5,741 bases of DNA from NCBI GenBank assembly GCA_003165855.1, contig PMXH01000416.1:386-6126 (forward strand). The letters are read 5' to 3'. Shown piece by piece: positions 1 to 5,009 of this stretch (position 1 is its first letter; each line of letters begins with the position of its first letter). Source of the DNA: Acidobacteriaceae bacterium. Lineage in GTDB: Bacteria > Acidobacteriota > Terriglobia > Terriglobales > Acidobacteriaceae. The notes under the pieces are model-generated. The model ran no database searches. It saw only the letters and a program-made list of their open reading frames with translations, and was not told the origin of the DNA. The position numbers and the translations under genes were made by a program.

Positions 1-1337
1 AATCCTCCGTTTTCGGTTTGCCACCAGGTGTCCACGATCACGGCCTCGCCCTTGCCGACCGTATCGTGATACCAGCGCCAAACCTCGGGCTCGATCGGTT
101 CTCCCACCGTGGTCATGTGCTTGAAGTGATAGTTGTATTTCGCAGGCTCATCGGGACCGGACTTGCGCAGCATACGAATAGCTGTTGGCGAAGTGTGGAA
201 GATGTTGACGTCGAGGCGCTCGGCAATTCGCCATACTCTTCCCGCGTCCGGGAAAGTAGGCACACCCTCATAGATGACACTGGTCGCGGCCAGGGCCAAC
301 GGTCCGTACACGATGAATGAGTGACCGGTGATCCAGCCGATGTCGGCCATGCACCAGTACACGTCTGTGGGATGGATGTCCTGAATGTATTTGGAGCAGC
401 CGGTCACATAGGCGAGGTAGCCGCCGGTACGGTGCTGGCAGCCTTTCGGCTTTCCCGTGCTGCCGCTGGTGTACATGAGAAACAGCGGAGCTTCCGCATC
501 CATGGAAACTGGTTCGACTAACCGTCCGGAGAATTTCAGGAGTTCTTCATCCAGAAAGTAATCGCGACCCGGCACCATGGGAGTAGAGGAGCCATACTGT
601 CCGCGATGCCGCTTCCAGATCAGCACCTTGTCTACGGACTGGCCTTCCTGTTGCGCCACGTCGAGAGCAATTTGCGCGTTGGCTTTATGGTCGATCATCT
701 TGCCGGCGCGATAGTAACTATCCGCGGTGATCAAGACGCGGCTGCCGGAATCGGCAATTCGCCGTCCACAGGCCTCTCCGCTGAACCCGCCGAATACAAC
801 TGAGTGGACTACTCCCAGCCGCGCACAGGCGAGCATGGTGACCGGCAGCTCGGGGATCATCGGCATGTGAATGGTGACGCGGTCTCCCGCTTTCAAACCG
901 GCAAAGTCACGAAGCAGCGCCGCCAACTCATTCACGCGGACATACAATTCCTGATAGGTGACGGATACGATGGGCTCCTGCTCAGGCTCGGGCACGAAGA
1001 TCAATGCGGCTTTATTTTTGTACTTGTCGAGGTGTCGATCGACGCAGTTGTAAGAGGCGTTCAGCTTTCCTCCCACAAACCATTTCCAGAACGGAGGCTC
1101 ACTGGTGTCGAGAGTCGTGTGCCAGTACTTATCCCAGCTCAACATGTCGGCATATTCCCGGAAGCACTCCGGGAAATTCTTCTCGCTGAACCGCTCCGTC
1201 ACATCGGGGTCAGTCAGGTTGGCTTGGCCGATGAATTTTGGAGAAGGATAAAAATATTCTTCTTCCCGCCAGTGAACCGCAATCTGTGCGTCACTGGTCT
1301 CAACCGCTGCATTGCTTCTCTCGCGAATGTCAGCCAT
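1..1337 (-). CDS. acs: acetyl-CoA synthetase (AMP-forming), N-terminal 445 residues, cut by the left edge
   Basis: This enzyme activates acetate to acetyl-CoA through an acetyl-AMP intermediate in the cytoplasm. I translated the minus strand: the frame is open from the ATG at 1337 to the edge, giving 445 codons. Seen: an N-terminal part with 'YPSPKFIGQANLTDP' and 'WDKYWHTTLD', the ATP/AMP-binding P-loop YTSGSTGKPKG at about residues 289-299, 'CMADIGWITGHS' soon after, and DTWWQTENGG at the edge (about 436-445). The Trp pair there includes the residue that in Acs restricts the acyl pocket to acetate-sized substrates. The family is about 650 residues long, so roughly 200 C-terminal residues, including the acetylatable catalytic lysine, lie outside the window. 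The start is supported by GAGGG (1346-1350) eight bases upstream. Propionyl-CoA synthetase is the main alternative, but the overall sequence reads as Acs. Confidence 0.95.
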   Translation of the reverse strand, partial: MADIRERSNAAVETSDAQIAVHWREEEYFYPSPKFIGQANLTDPDVTERFSEKNFPECFREYADMLSWDKYWHTTLDTSEPPFWKWFVGGKLNASYNCVDRHLDKYKNKAALIFVPEPEQEPIVSVTYQELYVRVNELAALLRDFAGLKAGDRVTIHMPMIPELPVTMLACARLGVVHSVVFGGFSGEACGRRIADSGSRVLITADSYYRAGKMIDHKANAQIALDVAQQEGQSVDKVLIWKRHRGQYGSSTPMVPGRDYFLDEELLKFSGRLVEPVSMDAEAPLFLMYTSGSTGKPKGCQHRTGGYLAYVTGCSKYIQDIHPTDVYWCMADIGWITGHSFIVYGPLALAATSVIYEGVPTFPDAGRVWRIAERLDVNIFHTSPTAIRMLRKSGPDEPAKYNYHFKHMTTVGEPIEPEVWRWYHDTVGKGEAVIVDTWWQTENGG

Positions 1338-1345
1338 ATCAGTTG

Positions 1346-1350
1346 CCCTC
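1346..1350 (-). promoter_or_regulatory. ribosome binding site of acs
   Basis: Read on the minus strand this is GAGGG, eight bases before the ATG at 1337. It fixes the Acs start. Confidence 0.6.
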
Positions 1351-1513
1351 TAATCTTGGATTTGCGTTCTATTTCATTATTTCCGTCAACCTGGGACTCT
1401 TAAGATACCGACAGAGTGCGATCACAATCTTCTTATTTTCAACACGACGTTCCCGGTATCGCAGCGGCGATCTCTTCCTGAAATATCTGGCATGTTTTTG
1501 AAACCGCTACGCT

Positions 1514-1545
1514 GGCACGTTCGGCACTCGTGCCGCTTGCCGAAC
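1514..1545. repeat. overlapping inverted repeats (mutually exclusive hairpins)
   Basis: Three perfect inverted repeats share the same 32 bases. GGCACG (1514-1519) pairs with CGTGCC (1529-1534). CGGCAC (1522-1527) pairs with GTGCCG (1530-1535) across a two-base loop. GTTCGGCA (1519-1526) pairs with TGCCGAAC (1538-1545). They cannot all form at once. No T-tract follows on either strand, so this is not a classical intrinsic terminator. It lies between two minus-strand genes and could be a transcription pause, a Rho-independent end without a U-tract, or a mobile-repeat remnant. Confidence 0.45.
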
Positions 1546-1683
1546 AAGGACCGGCAATTCTACTGCTTTGAGGCTTGCGGAGTCACGGCCTAAAGCTAGG
1601 TCGGGGAAAGACCGTTCGGAGCTCAGTAAGGGCAGGCCCGTGGGGATGCTGAAGCTGCCTGGATCATTGCGGGAGGGGGAAGC

Positions 1684-1710
1684 CTCGACCGATCTCAGGC
1701 GCCGGTCGAG
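1684..1710 (-). terminator. possible terminator-like hairpin over the stop codon of the solute-binding-like gene
   Basis: CTCGACCG (1684-1691) and CGGTCGAG (1703-1710) form a perfect 8-base-pair GC-rich stem around an 11-base loop containing the TGA stop (1695-1697). The bases after it on the minus strand are pyrimidine-rich (CTTCCCCCTCCC) but not a U-run. It may protect the 3' end or attenuate read-through towards acs. A strict intrinsic terminator is not supported. Confidence 0.3.
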
Positions 1711-2651
1711 CGGTGGAGTGTGCCGGGATCGGCTTTCACACTTCGTTTCGTAAGCTCCTCGATCGAGGGCACCGATTCGGGCGCGATCAGTTTGCACTCG
1801 GGCGGTTGAGACCCGGTGCGGATCGCCTCGGTAAGCATTTCCAGCGCCAGGTCGGTGTTGGGACGAATATAGATTGTGGCCGCCAGGACGCCGCTTCGCA
1901 CCCAGGCTTGACCCGTTTTAGGCAAGCCGTCACAACCCGTGAAGGGTATCTTGAGCCAGCGCTCGCGCTCGCTCTCGGCGATTTCCGCGAAGGCTTTCCT
2001 CGCGCCCGCCGCCATACTGTCGTCTTGAGCTCCCACCAGGTCGATATGCATTTCTTGCGAGGTGCGCAATCGCAACCAGGAACTGACCGCGCGGTATGCG
2101 CTCTGCTCGGTCCAATTCGCTCGTAGCGTCTTCACTTGAACATTGACCGGCTTGCCCCGGTTCATTCCCGCGGTCCGCTGTTGCGCAGCGGAGCTATTGG
2201 CTGGTCCCTCGATGTATAGGACAGACCCGCCCTGCGGCAGCAGCGCCGCAAACTGTTTTGCCTGAATCTTGCCAACCTCTTCGTGGTCGGCGCTGATAGA
2301 GAACACCGGCACCTGGCACGACATCCTGAGCTGCGAGAGATAGTCCGCGTCATGATTCAGGATGACCCATCCAATATCCGCGGCCGTGGCGGCACGCGCC
2401 ACTTGAGGAAACCCGGTTCCGCCCGCGGGCTCGAACACGATTGCATCCGGACGCGAGGCGGCCGAGCCCTGTATGTAGTGCAGCAACTGCTGGCTCTGCG
2501 TTACCGCATCATTGCTGGCATGGATGATTTGGACGTCCACACCCAGACGTCGTCCAGCCTTCTCCGCCGCAGCTGCCTGCTCCTGCTGATAGTCGTTGTC
2601 GTCGTTGGTAAGCGAAATCAGAAAACTCAACTTCTTCATGCCAGCACCCAT
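1695..2651 (-). CDS. substrate-binding protein-like (periplasmic-binding fold type 1), without signal peptide
   Basis: The 318 residues have the layout of the RbsB/LacI-type sugar-binding fold. A first beta-strand 'KLSFLISLTNDDNDYQ' (6-22) is followed by a helix and 'GVDVQIIHASND' (37-48). 'DAIVFEPAGGTG' (69-80) and 'WVILNHDAD' (95-103, a ligand-contact loop position) come next. The second lobe carries 'GGSVLYIEGP' (141-150), 'IDLVGAQDDSMAAGARKAF' (203-221) and 'PFTGCDG' (236-242). Family members normally bind a sugar or small molecule in the periplasm for an ABC importer. Here no hydrophobic signal segment or lipobox precedes the first strand, no DNA-binding domain is present, and no permease or ATPase is adjacent. 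The protein is therefore probably cytoplasmic, or its true start is misread. Two starts are possible, at 2651 and at 2639 (Met5); the latter begins directly with 'MKKLSF' and looks more natural. The ligand is unknown. Confidence 0.8.
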   Translation of the reverse strand: MGAGMKKLSFLISLTNDDNDYQQEQAAAAEKAGRRLGVDVQIIHASNDAVTQSQQLLHYIQGSAASRPDAIVFEPAGGTGFPQVARAATAADIGWVILNHDADYLSQLRMSCQVPVFSISADHEEVGKIQAKQFAALLPQGGSVLYIEGPANSSAAQQRTAGMNRGKPVNVQVKTLRANWTEQSAYRAVSSWLRLRTSQEMHIDLVGAQDDSMAAGARKAFAEIAESERERWLKIPFTGCDGLPKTGQAWVRSGVLAATIYIRPNTDLALEMLTEAIRTGSQPPECKLIAPESVPSIEELTKRSVKADPGTLHRSTGA

Positions 2652-3045
2652 TTCCGATCATAGTTCAAGGTGGAACGCAGCCCTGGTTACCGGAGTACCC
2701 AATTGCACTCTCCACTCGAAGAAAGCTCCCGACCAGGTTTTCTCTCGCTATATTGCGCCGGACTAGGGTCAGGGATGGGGGGATAGAGATCAGGGAAAAA
2801 CACTGACCCCTAATCCCTAGCCCCTAATCCCTGCTTCTTGATCGCGCTCGACAGATGAACTCCCTCCCAGGAATCGTGCTCTTCTCAAGTTGCGACTACG
2901 CCGTAACCCTATGTTCTGTCGAGAGTTGGGAACCAGCAAGGGTGATAACCAACCGAATACCGGGGCTCAAAGGCGTAATTGCTTTATAGAGCGGGTTCTG
3001 CGGTAATCGAAACACGAAGGGAGAGCGTGAACCTCCATATTTTCT
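2652..3045. other. divergent intergenic region
   Basis: These 394 bases separate the minus-strand block from the plus-strand peptide operon, so promoters for both should lie here. Visible structure is the repeat/hairpin cluster at 2763-2832. A -10-like TATAGA occurs at 2985-2990 on the plus strand but has no matching -35 hexamer. A purine-rich Shine-Dalgarno-like stretch (GAAGGGAGAG, 3016-3025) sits close to the first plus-strand gene. I found no RNA gene or recognisable riboswitch. Confidence 0.5.
2763..2832. repeat. CCCCTAATCCCT direct repeat with nested inverted repeats
   Basis: CCCCTAATCCCT occurs twice in tandem (2807-2818 and 2821-2832, period 14). The left side carries complementary sequence: CTAGGG (2763-2768) pairs with CCCTAG (2815-2820), and GGGTCAG (2766-2772) pairs with CTGACCC (2803-2809). 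Related AGGGTCAGGGA and ATCAGGGA words lie at 2765-2775 and 2789-2796. The result is a purine-rich half followed by a pyrimidine-rich half that can fold back. It resembles a dispersed palindromic (REP-like) intergenic repeat, and copies elsewhere in the genome would confirm this. It could also act as a bidirectional terminator-like structure. Confidence 0.5.
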
Positions 3046-3441
3046 ATGAAAACAATCTTGTTACAAAAAACGGAATCGGTCGAAGACCAACCTTCGCAAC
3101 TGATCTTCACGCGCTCACAAGCGGTCGTCTCTCGCCGGGTAGCCGGTGAGACTTTGATCGTTCCCGTGCGTGGCAAAGTCGGCGATCTTGGGTCGATCTA
3201 CAGCTTCAACGAAACCGGATCGTTGATTTGGCAGTCGTTGGAAACTCCAAAGGGTCTCTCGGAGTTGATCAGCGCCGTTGAGCAGGAGTACGCGGTCGGG
3301 CAGGAGCAAGCCGAGCGGGATGTGACGCAATTCTTGGACGACATGCTTTCGGTGGGATTAGTCGAGGCCTGCCCGGCAGTTGCGATGGCGGCAATGGATT
3401 CGGCGTCGCAAGCCGAATTGCAGTCGGCGGGCGCGCACTGA
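3046..3441 (+). CDS. PqqD-family RiPP recognition element protein
   Basis: The 131-residue protein carries a PqqD-like domain at about 22-107. 'SQAVVSRRVAGETLIVPV' supplies the beta-strands of the winged-helix-like fold, 'IYSFNETGSLIWQSLE' (51-66) is the family's hallmark 'lN.tga.iw..l' stretch, and 'DVTQFLDDMLSVGLVE' (92-107) is the closing helix. PqqD domains bind the leader of a precursor peptide and deliver it to a partner radical SAM enzyme, here encoded immediately downstream. A roughly 24-residue Ala/Ser/Gln-rich C-terminal tail follows the domain and may be disordered. No other PQQ gene is present, so a role in PQQ synthesis is unlikely. The ATG at 3046 is the only ordinary start, because an in-frame stop lies at 3028-3030. 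It lacks a normally spaced Shine-Dalgarno sequence; the nearest purine run (3016-3025) is about 20 bases upstream. Confidence 0.88.
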   Translation: MKTILLQKTESVEDQPSQLIFTRSQAVVSRRVAGETLIVPVRGKVGDLGSIYSFNETGSLIWQSLETPKGLSELISAVEQEYAVGQEQAERDVTQFLDDMLSVGLVEACPAVAMAAMDSASQAELQSAGAH

Positions 3442-3488
3442 TCGTTGAGAAGTTGAGCAGCGTTCGTTGAGAAATGATCGTTGAGAAG
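3439..3488 (+). repeat. 14-base direct repeat at the pqqD-like/radical SAM junction
   Basis: TGATCGTTGAGAAG occurs at 3439-3452 and again at 3475-3488, 36 bases apart. Its inner word CGTTGAGAA occurs a third time at 3465-3473. The first copy contains the TGA stop of the PqqD-like gene; the second overlaps the ATG at 3474. This looks like a local duplication that may have created the upstream start codon of the radical SAM gene. Confidence 0.6.
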
Positions 3489-4802
3489 CAATCAGAGATT
3501 GATCGGAACGTGCGGCAGTCAGGCATCAGGGGGCACATGGATCAACTGAGTTATGGAGCGTTCAGCGCGGACTTGCACCAACGGCAATCCGGCCAACGTG
3601 CGCCCATGCAGGTTTCGATCGAAGTCACGCGGCGCTGCCCGCTCGAATGCCAGCACTGCTACAACAATCTCCCCATGGGCGACCAGGACGCTCGTAGCCG
3701 TGAAATGACCACGGAAGAGCACTTCCGCATGCTCGATGAGTTAGTCGAGATGGGCTGCTTCTGGCTCCTGTACACCGGCGGAGAAATTTTCGCGCGCAAG
3801 GACTTTCTCGAGATCTATACCTACGCCAAGAAAAAGGGTTTTCTAATCACCCTCTTTACCAACGGCACGCTCATCAACGAAAAGATTGCTGACTACCTGC
3901 TGGAGTGGCCACCCTTTTCCATCGAGATCACGCTGTACGGCCGCACCCGAGAAACGTACGAGGCGCTCACTGCGGTTCCGGGTTCTTATGATCGATGCCT
4001 GCGCGGAATCAAGCTGCTACGCGAACGGGGATTACCGCTCAAGTTGAAGACGGTCGCCACCAGCATCAACAAGCATGAAGTAATCGCTATGCGGCAGTTT
4101 GCGGAAGAAGAGCTGGGGGTCGAATTCAAGTTCGACGGTCAGGTCAATCCTCGCATCGATTGCTCGCAGAGCCCGCTGGCAGTCCGGCTTACGCCGGAGG
4201 AAGTGGTCGCGCTCGACATGAATGCTCCGAAAGGAGTGATTGAATATCAAAGGCTGGCGAAGCGTGATCTTGAGAATCCGCCAACCCTTGCGAAAAATGA
4301 CACCGTGTATTTCTGCGGCGGTGGAATGAACTCTTTCGCCATTAATGCCTATGGAGAGATGGGCATTTGCGTGATCTCGCAGCAGGATACTTTTCGTGTC
4401 CAAGAAGCCGGATTGAAACGAGTCTGGGAGGAATCCCTGCTGCAATTGCGAACGCGCAAACGCAGTCAGGTGACGAAGTGTGTCCAGTGCCGCATTCAGT
4501 CGCTCTGCGGCATGTGTCCAGCGAATGGCGAAATGGAGAATGGGGACAAGGAGAGCCCGGTCGAGTTTCTCTGCAACGTCGCACACTTACGGGCAGCAGT
4601 GATCGGAGTCGAGGTTCCCGCGCACGGCGAATGCGAATTCTGCGCGGGCGGCAACCAGCACGAGGATGTGCTGGAATCGGCGCGCCGGATTCGGAGCAAG
4701 GAAGTCGATGTGGAGAGTTGGGTAGGGCCGCAGCAGGTCTTTCAAATACTGAACAACACAAGCGCTGCCACAGGGGGCTGCGGAAGCTGTGGTGGTCACT
4801 GA
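3474..4802 (+). CDS. radical SAM/SPASM peptide-modifying enzyme
   Basis: The 442-residue protein carries the radical SAM cluster motif CPLECQHC (C55, C59, C62; CX3CX2C), which binds the [4Fe-4S] cluster that cleaves S-adenosylmethionine. 'YTGGE' (100-104) is the SAM amino-group motif. The C-terminal SPASM domain shows C281-X12-G-X4-C299, then C336-X2-C339-X5-C345-X2-C348, then C367, enough for two auxiliary iron-sulfur clusters. SPASM enzymes next to a PqqD domain usually modify a ribosomal peptide, for example by thioether, carbon-carbon or epimerisation chemistry. The small Cys-containing peptide 25 bases downstream is the obvious substrate. Beyond SPASM there are two extra CXXC pairs, C387/C390 and C436/C439, the latter in a GGCGSCGGH tail. 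The start is uncertain: ATG 3474 has no good ribosome binding site, whereas ATG 3537 (Met22) follows AGGGGG with only three bases of spacing. The exact reaction cannot be read from the sequence. Confidence 0.93.
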   Translation: MIVEKQSEIDRNVRQSGIRGHMDQLSYGAFSADLHQRQSGQRAPMQVSIEVTRRCPLECQHCYNNLPMGDQDARSREMTTEEHFRMLDELVEMGCFWLLYTGGEIFARKDFLEIYTYAKKKGFLITLFTNGTLINEKIADYLLEWPPFSIEITLYGRTRETYEALTAVPGSYDRCLRGIKLLRERGLPLKLKTVATSINKHEVIAMRQFAEEELGVEFKFDGQVNPRIDCSQSPLAVRLTPEEVVALDMNAPKGVIEYQRLAKRDLENPPTLAKNDTVYFCGGGMNSFAINAYGEMGICVISQQDTFRVQEAGLKRVWEESLLQLRTRKRSQVTKCVQCRIQSLCGMCPANGEMENGDKESPVEFLCNVAHLRAAVIGVEVPAHGECEFCAGGNQHEDVLESARRIRSKEVDVESWVGPQQVFQILNNTSAATGGCGSCGGH

Positions 4803-4818
4803 CCGTAAGGCAAGGATT

Positions 4819-4822
4819 GAGG
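4819..4822 (+). promoter_or_regulatory. ribosome binding site of the precursor peptide gene
   Basis: GAGG lies five bases before the ATG at 4828. It selects that start over the in-frame ATG at 4789, which lies inside the end of the radical SAM gene and would add 13 charged residues. Confidence 0.65.
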
Positions 4823-4827
4823 ACTCA

Positions 4828-5001
4828 ATGGATCACGAACTGAATCGTGCCAACGGCAAGAAAAAGTATGCATCACCGAAACTGACGACGATCAGTCTTC
4901 GTCCCGAGGAGGCTGTCCTCGGGCATTGCAAAGTCTCCGGGTCGGGCGGCCCGGTTGGCAGCTGTATGCCGTTGGGAACCTGCCCAAACTCAGGGTCATA
5001 G
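4828..5001 (+). CDS. putative RiPP precursor peptide, 57 residues, three cysteines
   Basis: The peptide divides into two halves. Residues 1-32 are charged and leader-like: a basic patch 'NGKKKYASPKL' (9-19) followed by 'TTISLRPEEAVLG' (20-32). Residues 33-57 form a Gly/Ser/Cys-rich, core-like tail with C34, C46 and C52 and no acidic residue. The spacing is C-X11-C-X5-C, with the two last cysteines in parallel contexts, GSC (44-46) and GTC (50-52). The 'KKKYASPKLTTISL' segment is the type of sequence a PqqD domain binds. Possible cleavage points are after LG (32) or after GG (40-41). It lies 25 bases after the radical SAM gene and 8 bases before the kinase-like gene, with a good ribosome binding site, so it is very likely translated. 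The final structure and activity are unknown. I do not recognise a named family. Confidence 0.8.
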   Translation: MDHELNRANGKKKYASPKLTTISLRPEEAVLGHCKVSGSGGPVGSCMPLGTCPNSGS

Positions 5002-5009
5002 GGGCGCCC

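Larger units (their letters stand above)
1338..1694. other. intergenic region between the solute-binding-like gene and acs
   Basis: These 357 bases lie upstream of acs and downstream of the solute-binding-like gene, both on the minus strand. Apart from the acs ribosome binding site it holds an inverted-repeat cluster at 1514-1545 and one arm of the hairpin at 1684-1710. A promoter for acs should lie here, but I found no convincing -35/-10 pair. Short open frames crossing it have no ribosome binding site or recognisable protein character. Confidence 0.5.

Noticed and set aside
804..1403. 199-codon plus-strand frame opposite acs
   Set aside because: It is antisense to a clearly coding Acs reading frame; its product has no domain character.
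1410..1427. CRP-like TGTGATCGCAC half site upstream of acs on the minus strand
   Set aside because: Only one half matches the palindrome, and CRP control cannot be assumed in this organism.
1513..1527. Sigma-54-like TGGCACG element on the plus strand
   Set aside because: The second half (TTGC at the required spacing) is missing, no plus-strand gene follows, and the word is explained by the inverted repeats.
1568..1753. Plus-strand 61-codon frame in the acs upstream region
   Set aside because: It is low-complexity and Arg/Ser-rich, with no ribosome binding site, and overlaps the binding-protein gene on the other strand.
1507..1797. 96-codon minus-strand frame overlapping the end of the solute-binding-like gene
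   Set aside because: It starts inside that gene in another frame, has no ribosome binding site I can see, and its Arg/Ser-rich product resembles no family I know.
3046..3441. PQQ biosynthesis locus
   Set aside because: Only a PqqD-like domain is present. The neighbouring radical SAM enzyme and peptide do not have PqqE/PqqA character (no Glu/Tyr-containing PqqA core).
4032..4586. 184-codon minus-strand frame opposite the radical SAM gene
   Set aside because: It is a shadow of a gene with intact catalytic motifs on the plus strand.
4789..5001. Longer precursor of 70 residues starting at 4789
   Set aside because: The start lies within the radical SAM coding sequence; the GAGG at 4819-4822 serves the ATG at 4828 instead.
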